Assembly (NCBI GenBank): GCA_030019395.1 | Contig: JASEES010000048.1 | Coordinates: 1-45,866 of the forward strand | From: Methanolinea sp. | GTDB taxonomy: Archaea; Halobacteriota; Methanomicrobia; Methanomicrobiales; Methanospirillaceae | Direction of reading: 5' to 3' | DNA: 45,866 nt | Shown: piece by piece, positions 9,855 to 19,101 of the stretch | How positions within the stretch are numbered: position 1 is the first letter of the stretch | How the letters are laid out: every line of letters starts with the position of its first letter | Position numbers and translations under genes: made by a program | The notes under the pieces: generated by a model | The model's input: the letters and a program-made list of their open reading frames with translations, nothing else | What the model was told of the DNA's origin: nothing | Database searches by the model: none

Positions 9855-11108
9855 TTAGAGCAAGCATATGGAAATCCTATCCCTGACCTTCTTAATAGCC
9901 AGTGCTGCAATACACCCCGCAATGAGTGTGATGCAGGTAAAACCCGGTGATGATGTCGGAGGCATTGCCTCACCTTTATCAAGTGAATTGGTTGCAGGAG
10001 TCGGAGAGTTGCCGTTTCCCGGACGGGTATCCGTACCATTTACGGTCTCTCCTTGGCTGGACGAGAGGGTATAAAGCACCACCTCGCGAGGTTCATTGAA
10101 CCAGTCGTCTCCCGCACCACGTGTATATATAATATATTCCCCTGAGATGACCGGATGGGAAAGTCCACGGCGGAAAGGAGTGATCTGCCTTTTTTCTCCT
10201 GTGCGAAGGTCCATCAGCATGATCGCATTTCTTTCTTCCCTGATATCCAGGGGATTTTTTGACTGTAACCATACAACCCGGTCGTCCGAGACGGGAGGAA
10301 GATGCCCCTGGTGCACGCTTCCCTGCCCGACAACGGTCCTGGTCCGGGATGAGATGGAGTAATGGATAATCATATCGATCCCGTGGATCTCCTCGGTCCA
10401 TACCACCTCGTCTCCAGAGAGATACGGATTAGCCTTCACCGGATTTTCCGTAGGCAGACGCTCTTCTGTTCCTTTCTCCAGATCGAAGAGGTAGAGTTCC
10501 TGGTCGTCCGGACCACTGTGGCGATAGTCTTTCCACAGGATGAAATTACCTGAAATTATGGGAGTACTCTGGTTACCCGGTGAACCGGTCGGGAGGTACT
10601 GCCTCTCTCCTGTGGTCAGGTTGAGGATGACGATCCTCCCCCCCTCCACGTTGGAGTGGACAAGTCCCTCGTGTTCGGTCCAGACAACACGGTCCCCGTC
10701 AATACAAGGATTCTGATTGAACCTGAGATCGGATACAGGGAGAACCGCATCATTCTGGTTGGTGAGTTGAACCGTAGACCCTGTCGAGAGATTTATCGTC
10801 ATGATCCCTTTTTCGCTGAACACAATCCGATCACCAGAGATTGCCGGTGCTCCAATCTGACCGAGTTGTTTAGTCATTCCATCGGAAATATTGTAATAGA
10901 ACAACCCTTGTTCTGACGCATTCAGGTATTTGCTATCCTGGATCCAGAAGAGTCGATCCTCATCCAGGATCATGTGGAATGGCTCCCCCGAAAGAGTGAA
11001 AAGCCCTGTTTCGGTCCCTGATACCGGTTCTGCACTTGTGACCAAGGGAGTGGTCACCAGACAGATGACGATTATCAGGAGGCCGCTGGAACGTTGATGG
11101 TTATTCAT
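9855..11108 (-). CDS. Secreted TolB-like beta-propeller surface protein with PGF-CTERM-like anchor
   Basis: 417 residues. A signal peptide (LLIIVICLVTTPLVTSA) is followed by six or more blades of the form IDGDRVVWTE, ISGNFILWKD, LSGDEVVWTE, VSDDRVVWLQ and ISGEYIIYTR, each with a LYDLxTG-like hairpin. This is the TolB/DPP-type propeller common in methanogen surface proteins. The C-terminus has a Thr/Pro/Asn-rich linker, then SPGF, a hydrophobic helix and a basic tail (KKVRDR). That pattern is a PGF-CTERM-like archaeosortase signal. It starts 14 bases after the stop of the upstream secreted gene, so the two form an operon and share the promoter near 11,900. Confidence 0.82.
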   Translation of the reverse strand: MNNHQRSSGLLIIVICLVTTPLVTSAEPVSGTETGLFTLSGEPFHMILDEDRLFWIQDSKYLNASEQGLFYYNISDGMTKQLGQIGAPAISGDRIVFSEKGIMTINLSTGSTVQLTNQNDAVLPVSDLRFNQNPCIDGDRVVWTEHEGLVHSNVEGGRIVILNLTTGERQYLPTGSPGNQSTPIISGNFILWKDYRHSGPDDQELYLFDLEKGTEERLPTENPVKANPYLSGDEVVWTEEIHGIDMIIHYSISSRTRTVVGQGSVHQGHLPPVSDDRVVWLQSKNPLDIREERNAIMLMDLRTGEKRQITPFRRGLSHPVISGEYIIYTRGAGDDWFNEPREVVLYTLSSSQGETVNGTDTRPGNGNSPTPATNSLDKGEAMPPTSSPGFTCITLIAGCIAALAIKKVRDRISICLL

Positions 11109-11122
11109 GGCTGAAAGAAAGA

Positions 11123-11758
11123 TTAGGTAAAACTGAACACCGAAGTGTCGTCATAGTCCTCAGCATAGTAGGGCGTAGGAATATACCCCCATGCATGGAC
11201 ATAGTACTGGCCATTCGCAGGATATAACTTATCTTTCGATGCGGTGACTGACCACACCCCCTGTTGTGAACTTGCCGATGTCGAATCCACGGTCTGTCCG
11301 GTTCCCCGGTTAATCAGGAACGCTTCGACATAGATATACCAGGGAGGTCCCTCCAGTCCCGATGCAGTACAGGTTCCTCCAAAACGGATGGTCCTCCAGT
11401 CAAACTTGTACCCAGTCGCACTGACAGAAACAGTGGCCCGATCAGGGGCCAGCTGGTCATCATTGGTATCGTTGTTCTGTCCAGGCTCCATTGCCCACCA
11501 GGTCATCTTATGAGCTGCCATATTCTCCTTGTATGAATCAGGAATTCCGACAAGATGTTCCGGATGTACCTTCTCCATATATTCAAGGACGGTAATGTCC
11601 TTACCATAGAGATCATTAATCAGGCTCAACTGCTCTGCAGTGGCATCTGATCTGATGACACCTTTCTCGTCTTCCGCACTCGCTACACTGATCAGTGCAG
11701 ATGCAAACAGCAGGATCAGCATGAAAAACGATCCCGTTTTTATTCCATAGACTTTCAT
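11123..11758 (-). CDS. Secreted hypothetical protein
   Basis: 211 residues. A signal peptide (GSFFMLILLFASALISVASA) is followed by an acidic N-terminal part and a probable beta-sandwich rich in Tyr, Trp and Thr (RATVSVSATGYKFDWRTIRFGGTC, PPWYIYVEAFLINRGTG, ANGQYYVHAWGYIPTPYYAED). It ends in SVFSFT with no anchor visible. A strong GGAGGAG lies upstream of the ATG. It is first gene of the operon with the beta-propeller protein. The duplicated promoter element at 11,880-11,933 lies about 120 bases upstream. No family recognised. Confidence 0.75.
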   Translation of the reverse strand: MKVYGIKTGSFFMLILLFASALISVASAEDEKGVIRSDATAEQLSLINDLYGKDITVLEYMEKVHPEHLVGIPDSYKENMAAHKMTWWAMEPGQNNDTNDDQLAPDRATVSVSATGYKFDWRTIRFGGTCTASGLEGPPWYIYVEAFLINRGTGQTVDSTSASSQQGVWSVTASKDKLYPANGQYYVHAWGYIPTPYYAEDYDDTSVFSFT

Positions 11759-11879
11759 GATTCTCCTCCTTCACAGGCCTCCTGGCAAATGCCAAAAGAA
11801 GGCCCGGAAATGTGACAGCAAAGGCAGCTTATACGTTCCTTGTGACTGTCGTGTGGTTAGGGGGTTATCTTCACCCCCA

Positions 11880-11933
11880 ATGGGTAATTGGATCCAGGTT
11901 CATAAACGATCTCTGTGCCAGATCCAGAACTGT
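11880..11933 (-). promoter_or_regulatory. Shared promoter element, copy A (upstream of secreted-protein operon)
   Basis: This 54-base stretch matches 13,992-14,045 at 49 positions. Read on the minus strand, its core is GCACAGAGATCGTTTA (11,918 to 11,903), followed by TGAACC, giving a TATA-like box directly downstream of a GGCACAGA motif. It faces the operon that begins at 11,758, leaving a leader of roughly 120 bases. Confidence 0.65.
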
Positions 11934-12036
11934 CAGCAGAATGATAATACAGACGGCATTGAAGGTGAGACATTACTGACGACCCCTTACAAACCCTCAC
12001 TTCAGGGACATCTTTTTCGGTTCGCTGCAAGTGCCC

Positions 12037-12588
12037 CTACTCTGAAGCCAGCTTCCAGGAAAAATGATAATATAGGGTAAATCCCCCATATACGAGCGAG
12101 GCAATAACTACTGCCTCGATGAAAAGGACCGACAGGAATACTATGGGAGAGTATGCATTCGGGGAGACTCGGGACACTACCCTCATAAGCCCTGCCTGAT
12201 TCGCTACCTCTGCGACGAACAGGTAAAAGAAAGTTATTATTGACGCTTCGAAAACGTAAATCCAGGATTTTGTTTTGGGCAATCTCCTTTCGAAAAGGGG
12301 AAACGGCGTGATAATTCCCATGGCGATTATCGCACCAAAGAGCAACCAGCTTATTACGGCGACAAATCCCATTGTTTTATACAGCATCTCCAGTCCCGGA
12401 CCAGCCGCCGAGAGGATGACACCGATCACGATAAATATAACCGGGGGAAGGATCAGTCGCACGAGTTTCACCCGGACTTTATTCATCGCTATAAAGAACA
12501 AAGACGAAAGGAGTGAGAAGATTATCGAGGGTAATCCGATAAGAAGCAGGATTACGATGAATCCCAGGAACCATTCTGACGGGGTCAC
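12037..12588 (-). CDS. Hypothetical integral membrane protein
   Basis: 183 residues with about five membrane helices (FIVILLLIGLPSIIFSLLSSLFF, LILPPVIFIVIGVILSAAG, GFVAVISWLLFGAIIAMGII, ASIITFFYLFVAEVA, IVFLSVLFIEAVVIASLVYGG). The start is GTG 12,588 with GAGGA 4-8 bases upstream. A clear TATA box, TTTATAAA on the minus strand at 12,649-12,656, predicts transcription start near 12,625. Family unknown. It has its own promoter and lacks the GCACAGA element of its neighbours. Confidence 0.7.
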   Translation of the reverse strand: MTPSEWFLGFIVILLLIGLPSIIFSLLSSLFFIAMNKVRVKLVRLILPPVIFIVIGVILSAAGPGLEMLYKTMGFVAVISWLLFGAIIAMGIITPFPLFERRLPKTKSWIYVFEASIITFFYLFVAEVANQAGLMRVVSRVSPNAYSPIVFLSVLFIEAVVIASLVYGGFTLYYHFSWKLASE

Positions 12589-12669
12589 GATTCCTCACCG
12601 TACTAGAGATGGAAATGGCATATTCAAGATCTTTCATCCCGGTCGTACTTTATAAAAAAGGTTTGCAGT

Positions 12670-13840
12670 CTAATCCCGCACATATTTCACCAGTCCGAGG
12701 GTATGCTTCGATGTATCTATCAAAACATTGGAAGTGATCATGTATGTGTTTGGATCATTCTGCAACGTGTAGGGATTGTTGTAGACGTAATAATACAGAG
12801 TATTCAATTTTGTATTTGAATACTGGGCTAGCGATTGAGCGGATACGAAGGGGTCAGTCATTTGGTAGTAGTACCAGTTGTTAGTTACGAAGTAACTGAA
12901 TGCATATGGGCCCGAGGGCGGGGCGATGGACCAGTACGCATTGACATAACCCTCATAATTGTTGTGTACCCACGAATACAAGGGTGGTGACCAGGGGGGA
13001 ATGATTCCTTGGAATAGCTGTTCGGCCTCCTTTCCGGTATGGAGAGGATTCCCGAGATCGGTCAGGAAATGACTTGAATATCCCAACTGCTGATAAGCGA
13101 GCAAATTATATCCAAGATCGAGGTTTGATTTTCCCAGATCCGCGTAGTAGTCGCAATAATACCTTCCCTGACCCGGCCATGAGAGGAAGGGATCAGGATT
13201 CCAGTAATGATTTATAAGATTGTATGGAAATGTCCAGAAGGAATCCGGTATTGGCGCTGATGAAGTTGCCTGGTTCCGGTAATACGAATCAACTCCCCAT
13301 TTCCAGCACGAATCATTTATAATCATTGAATGCTCGTTCCCTGACCATTTCGGACTGTTATCGGCACTGAAAAGGTCATTGAGATATCTAGTTATCTCAG
13401 AATCGACTTTTTCAAGTCCTTTTTGTTCCTCGTCGGTTAACCTGAGTCCCTGTTCTTTCCCTTCAATGGAAATATAGGTATACTCATCGCTTTTCGCAAA
13501 TTTTGCAGGATATTTCTCCCACATTTTCCGGAGGAAATCGGCCATCCACATTTTATCCTCTTTCGAGGCATAACATTCGTCAACTGCACGAAGCATATTG
13601 ACTTTACCATCGCTGTTTAGGATGAGGAGCATGTAGTGGGGGGTTTCCTTTTCAAGGAGAGGGTCCCATGTGACGAACTCCACATCCGGATAGTATTCTT
13701 TTATATCGCAATTTTCGACAGTATTCGGGTTCTGTTCCCCTTATCTTGTTGATAGCAGCCGCCGCGCTCACGGACGGTAATATCACCAACGCTGTCAGCA
13801 GGGATGCCAACAAGAAGATGCTAAGTTTCATTGTCTTCAT
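12670..13840 (-). pseudogene. Secreted zinc phospholipase C/S1-P1 nuclease-like protein, frameshifted
   Basis: Two overlapping frames form one gene. The first, from ATG 13,840 after GGAGG, encodes a signal peptide (LSIFLLASLLTALVILPSVSA) and then drifts out of frame. The second encodes about 355 residues, joining at NKI then GEQNPNTVENCDIKEYYPDVEF. One surplus base in the run at 13,737-13,742 accounts for the shift. The mature part holds AYQQLGYSSHFLTDLGNPLHTG, the HxxxDxxxPxH pattern of zinc-dependent phospholipase C and S1/P1 nucleases, plus many His, Tyr and Trp residues. Without the shift it would be a secreted hydrolase of about 390 residues. A real pseudogene or a base-call error in a homopolymer are both possible. 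Copy B of the shared element lies upstream. Confidence 0.7.
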
Positions 13841-13991
13841 CTTTTTTTCCTCCAATTCTTTCTGATATCACGATTTCGCTCCTTCCGGGCTTTGTGCGAT
13901 GCATCGATTTCGAGCCCGGATTTATAGCAGCAGGGAAAGCATCCTGCCTTCCGGAATGCCGTTTTGGGCGAGGAACTTGTCCTCACACTCC

Positions 13992-14045
13992 ATGGGTAAT
14001 CAGATCAAGGTGCATAAACGATCTCTGTGCCAGATCCGGAACTGT
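13992..14045 (-). promoter_or_regulatory. Shared promoter element, copy B (upstream of phospholipase-like gene)
   Basis: It is 49/54 identical to copy A and carries the same 16-base core GCACAGAGATCGTTTA on the minus strand (14,030 to 14,015). It is oriented toward the phospholipase-like gene and lies back to back with copy D of the divergent regulator gene. Confidence 0.65.
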
Positions 14046-14062
14046 TCTCGCGACGATTCGCG

Positions 14063-14086
14063 ATCCGGCACAGAAAGGTTATAAAC
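14063..14086 (+). promoter_or_regulatory. Shared promoter element, copy D (promoter of the winged-helix regulator)
   Basis: GATCCGGCACAGAAAGG is followed by the TATA box TTATAAAC (14,079-14,086). The GGCACAGA half and its position just upstream of TATA match copies A-C, but the spacer differs. Predicted transcription start is near 14,108, giving a leader of about 40 bases before ATG 14,147. This suggests that the regulator controls itself. Confidence 0.5.
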
Positions 14087-14146
14087 GTCTCTGGCGAGAT
14101 CTGAACAATGCCGGTTGGGGTATCTTCAGAAGGGAAGGAGTGTATC

Positions 14147-14932
14147 ATGGAGAACCGTCAATCACATCGATTTCATACCGCGCTTTCCATGATGCTATGG
14201 ATTCTGTTTTTCGGATTTTGCGTCCTGGAACTGGTCTACATCCCCCTCTTCGGCGTCGATGGCACGGGGGTGCCTGTCCCCCGGTGGCAGATGAGGCCGT
14301 CCGATCTCATCTGCCATATGGTCCATTCCGTATCCCCCACTCTTGTGGAGCCGATACAGATCCTCCTTTTCTGGGGAATCGGATTCGGGGCTTATTTTGG
14401 ATTCCGCACCATCTCGAAAAAAACTGTACTTGACAATACTGCAAGGCTGCAGGTCTTCAACACAATCCGGGAATCCCCTGGCATTCACTTTTCGGCGCTT
14501 CGTGACCGGACCGGTTTGAACCGGGGGACACTCCGCTACCATCTCTCCATTCTGGCACTGACCGGGAAGATCACCTCCTTCCGGGACGGAATATTCTCAC
14601 GGTATGTCACCAGCGAGAGGAGTATGTCAGCATACGACCGTATCGTGGCATCCAGGTTCCAGAACGGACCCGACCGGAAGATCCTAACCTACCTTCTCGA
14701 TCACCCGGACTCGTCCCAGCGTGACATTGCCAGGGCTCTCGGTGTCGTACCATCGGTGGTGAACAGCCGGATACGGCAACTGTACGATGAAGGGATTGTT
14801 GCGATGGTGCGTCTTGGCAGAACCACACGGATCGCTCTGACCGATGACTCTGTCGAGGTGATCAGGAGGATCAAAGGTGCAGGACCATGTCGAGATCCCA
14901 CTTGGGCACCAGCCCCTGAAATCCCTGGATGA
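14147..14932 (+). CDS. Membrane-anchored tandem winged-helix transcriptional regulator
   Basis: 261 residues from ATG 14,147, preceded by GGAAGGAG; ATG 14,108 is in frame but sits at the predicted transcription start. Two N-terminal membrane helices (residues about 12-34 and 68-90) precede a basic segment. Two winged-helix domains follow. The first (FNTIRESPGIHFSALRDRTGLNRGTLRYHLSILALTGKI) is ArsR/MarR-like. The second (ILTYLLDHPDSSQRDIARALGVVPSVVNSRIRQLYDEGIV) is similar. Such proteins are frequent in Methanomicrobiales and are thought to regulate surface functions from the membrane. Its own promoter and three neighbouring secreted-protein promoters share a motif, which makes it the natural candidate regulator. 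No sensor domain beyond the short external loop is visible. Confidence 0.85.
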   Translation: MENRQSHRFHTALSMMLWILFFGFCVLELVYIPLFGVDGTGVPVPRWQMRPSDLICHMVHSVSPTLVEPIQILLFWGIGFGAYFGFRTISKKTVLDNTARLQVFNTIRESPGIHFSALRDRTGLNRGTLRYHLSILALTGKITSFRDGIFSRYVTSERSMSAYDRIVASRFQNGPDRKILTYLLDHPDSSQRDIARALGVVPSVVNSRIRQLYDEGIVAMVRLGRTTRIALTDDSVEVIRRIKGAGPCRDPTWAPAPEIPG

Positions 14933-15075
14933 AATGTCTATTCCTGCCTCTCTCCCTTGCCCCTCCCGAAAGATTCAATTGACAAGTCAAGGAATTGGAA
15001 CGAACTTCTTTTCGACGAGAAAAATATCAGTTCAATGCAAGAAAATCCCAAGACCTGGAGTCTGTTCGGATTCCT

Positions 15076-15095
15076 GCACAGAGATCGTTTAAACA
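15076..15095 (+). promoter_or_regulatory. Shared promoter element, copy C (upstream of secreted protein)
   Basis: It contains the identical 16-base core GCACAGAGATCGTTTA, followed by AACA, on the plus strand, 48-67 bases before the ATG at 15,143. The flanks (GTTCGGATTCCT before, CTGGGAT after) also resemble copies A and B. The TATA-like TTTAAACA predicts transcription start near 15,117. Confidence 0.65.
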
Positions 15096-15142
15096 ATCTG
15101 GGATTATTTTCTTATCAGAGCGTTTTTGCTCGGGGGTGAAAC

Positions 15143-16024
15143 ATGAATCCAGACCGAAAGAAAGCAATTCCTGTGATGACCGTGATACTTGCAGCTTTGG
15201 TAATTATTGTGAGCCCTTGCACTGCTGCGATTAATATCCAGGCAAGCCATGATTGTGTACTTGCAAAGGGAGATCGGCTTATCATCACTGGGGATGGGTA
15301 TCACAACGGATCTGCCGTCATCTGGGGAATAGGCCCTTCCTTCTTCACACATGGGATTGTCGACGCTGATTCAGATGGAATCCTAACATGGACTTTGAAT
15401 GAAAAGGTTACTGAAAAGTTACGTAGTGGCCCCCTTACAATCATCGTCGAGGATCCCGGGCAAGATCGGATCTACTCAAATGTTGGGAATGATTCTGCGG
15501 GGGAATCTCTTCTCACTATAGCGGACAATGTATCAGTCCTCCCCTTTGATGCCCCCACCATGGATATACCCGCTGCCCTGGATCTCGCGGACTTCCTGAA
15601 GAACCAGATTGCTGGAAGTGATACGGATGATTCGTACCTTCTCCAAACAGTCTATGTGGAAGAGCCTACCCTGCGTCTTTCGACAGTGGAATTGGGTAGT
15701 CCTCTTAGAGTCCCCGCCGGGGGATGTGTGCTGGTAAAAGGTACTATGAACATGGCACCGGGAAACCCGATCGCGGTGAGGATATATGACACATCGGTGA
15801 TTGAGAAGACAGGCCACCGCATCCCGGTAAGAGCTATCGATTCCGCCATTACCGGGAGCGGGGATCGGGGGAATACATGGGAATATAACCTCAATACCGC
15901 TGGCCTGGTACCAGGGGAGTACCTGGTCGAAATAGGATGGGATCGATCAGCAATATCAGGACAGAATGCCTTCATCCTCATAGTCAGCGGAAATGAGAAT
16001 ATAATGGATAAAAGTGCTGAATGA
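15143..16024 (+). CDS. Secreted hypothetical beta-rich protein
   Basis: 293 residues. A signal peptide (MTVILAALVIIVSPCTAA) precedes two beta-sandwich-like halves. The first starts INIQASHDCVLAKGDRLIITGDGYHNGSAVIWGIG, and the second VELGSPLRVPAGGCVLVKGTMNMAPGNPIAVRIYD ends with VPGEYLVEIGW, reminiscent of repeated methanogen surface Ig-like modules. No C-terminal anchor is visible. A GGGGTGAAAC precedes the ATG. It is a probable member of the surface regulon defined by the GCACAGA promoter element. Exact family not recognised. Confidence 0.75.
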   Translation: MNPDRKKAIPVMTVILAALVIIVSPCTAAINIQASHDCVLAKGDRLIITGDGYHNGSAVIWGIGPSFFTHGIVDADSDGILTWTLNEKVTEKLRSGPLTIIVEDPGQDRIYSNVGNDSAGESLLTIADNVSVLPFDAPTMDIPAALDLADFLKNQIAGSDTDDSYLLQTVYVEEPTLRLSTVELGSPLRVPAGGCVLVKGTMNMAPGNPIAVRIYDTSVIEKTGHRIPVRAIDSAITGSGDRGNTWEYNLNTAGLVPGEYLVEIGWDRSAISGQNAFILIVSGNENIMDKSAE

Positions 16025-16341
16025 GATATTGTGGAGAGCTACGAATTTTTTTGGATGTATGTGACTGCTTGGGTCGCTTCGGCCAGTTTGGCTCCGTTGT
16101 GATGTCACCACATACCGTCCACCCATGCCAGCGAAGCGGAGGTCGCCTCAAAGAAAGAGAATGAGAGAGTTGCCGGAGGGGAGAGCAACAGGGGTCCCTC
16201 ATCAACCCACTGCAGGTCGCCCCGGAAAAATCAAGAACAAAAAGGGGTAAGGGACATTGACCCGGGTGACCATCACTATATGGCCGGGCCGGCCGGCATT
16301 TATCAACATTTGGTTCATGGTTGTTTTTATTGGTAATCCTG

Positions 16342-16551
16342 TCACTTTATCTTGTTCTCCTCGGGGTATCGCCGCATCTGTTCACCAGTAATCCGATATT
16401 CCCGGCCTATCTCGGTCGCCCGCAGACGCGTGGACTTGATCATTTCGCGCATCGTTTTCACATGCACCTTCAGGAGATCTGCGACTTCTGCGGGAATGTA
16501 AAGGTAGGGGCGGGGCTGACTGGCCCTCCTGGTATCACAGGATTCATCTGA
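16342..16551 (-). pseudogene. Excisionase-like helix-turn-helix remnant (start lost)
   Basis: An open frame of about 69 codons reads PYLYIPAEVADLLKVHVKTMREMIKSTRLRATEIGREYRITGEQMRRY. This is the excisionase/MerR-like HTH_17 pattern of Xis and AlpA proteins. The frame begins right after a stop and has no usable start codon at the expected place (SDESCDTRRA). It lies directly downstream of the integrase remnant in the same frame, as expected for an int-xis module that is decaying. Confidence 0.6.
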
Positions 16552-17362
16552 TCAGTCCTCCCCAAGGAGCATAATAGCGATCACAGATCCCCCATCGTCA
16601 CCCGCCCTCGTCAGTGGCCCCGGGCGTTCGTTAAGAAACACAGACGAGTCAAGCGTCACTTCATTGTGATAATCAGCCTTCTATTCCGCGGGGAATTCCT
16701 TTGCCATAATGAGCCCTATATTGCGGGGATATGATGTTTTAAACTTGACATTGACAGCAATCCCCTTCGGATCCGCTTTCGAGATCTACCCAAATAATCT
16801 AAGCGATTTCGCCAACACTGAATCCTCCTACGCACATGGTCATTAACAAACCCCCGGTTCCTGATCCCTATTGAGGTGCCGAGAAACGTCATGATCTCTT
16901 TTGGAGTCAGCAGGTCGGCGGCCCTCTTGGTTATCGTATCCCTGGGCGGACTTTTTTATCCTTCGAATCTTCGTCTCCGGCAGATCGAGATATTCGTTCT
17001 CGATCAACGAGAAAAGGAACCCTCTGAGGATGTCGACGTGATCAGCGGTGGTATTCTGTTTGCACGGCCGTCCCCTTGTACGGTGGCCTGACCGTAGCGA
17101 TTCGATGCCGAAGTAAATCGAGCCTATGGGAGGTCTTGGAAGGGTGAAATAAAATGTCGCCAGCATATGAGGGTGCAGCTGGTTTTGTTGCAACGGGGGA
17201 GTTTATTCCTGCGGTCGCCCGCTTTTCGGCAAGATATTCTCTGATAAGTTGCAGGTCTCTGTTGTTGATCTGTCCGGTCGTGAGCCCCCGGTTGATAGCG
17301 GCATCCGCATATTCAGATTTGATACAACCGAACGTCTCAGCTGTCACAGGTGTGGAAGGCAT
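16552..17362 (-). pseudogene. Decayed tyrosine recombinase (integrase) next to tRNA-Met
   Basis: Fragments of one integrase are spread over several minus-strand frames. In order they are: MPSTPVTAETFGC..KSEYADAAINRGLTTGQINNRDLQLIREYLAEKRA (17,362 downward); KQNTTADHVDILRGFLFSLIENEYLDLPETKIRRIK; AADLLTPKEIMTFLGTSIGIRNRGF; GGFSVGEIA; VNVKFKTSYPRNIGLIMAKEFPAE; and ADYHNEVTLDSSVFLNERPGPLTRAG. At least four frameshifts and one in-frame stop separate them. GGFSVGEIA corresponds to the box I Arg region, here degraded. The C-terminal HxxR and Tyr boxes are gone. Position and orientation relative to the tRNA 66 bases away are those of an element integrated at that tRNA. Confidence 0.7.
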
Positions 17363-17427
17363 ACAAAAGAGAGTTTCAGGCCACCCCCTATAAAGGGGAG
17401 CCTTGAGCATGTAACCTGGTGATCGAA

Positions 17428-17540
17428 TGCTGCGGGTGGGATCCGAACCCACGACCTCCAGATATCTCAGATGATGGGCGCTTGTGTGTCTGCTCAAAAC
17501 CCTATGAGTCTGGCGCCCTAACCAGCTAGGCCACCGCAGC
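17428..17540 (-). tRNA. tRNA-Met(CAU), elongator, with a 39-base intron
   Basis: The acceptor stem GCTGCGG/CCGCAGC, the D arm and the T arm GTGGG-TTCGGAT-CCCAC are complete. The anticodon stem CCAGA/TCTGG closes a 7-base loop CTCATAA once about 39 bases (17,464-17,502) are removed, giving anticodon CAT. Intron borders fit an archaeal bulge-helix-bulge: CTCA pairs with TGAG, flanked by 3-base bulges TAG and ATA. The intron is at the canonical 37/38 position. No 3' CCA is encoded. Splicing would need the archaeal tRNA endonuclease and RtcB; rtcB is encoded 8 kb away. Confidence 0.9.
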
Positions 17541-17622
17541 GCACAAGAGTGCATATTAAAGACGCAGTATACGCTCTTAAAGGTTCTGTTTTGGAGTAAA
17601 AGGGGATAAAAGGGGCTTCTCC

Positions 17623-19097
<1,475 letters not shown>

Positions 19098-19101
<4 letters not shown>

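Noticed and set aside
11757-14084. Two plus-strand frames (11,757-12,080 and 13,899-14,084) sharing the peptide VHKRSLCQI
   Set aside because: The shared peptide is only the translation of the duplicated promoter element; nothing else in the frames is alike.
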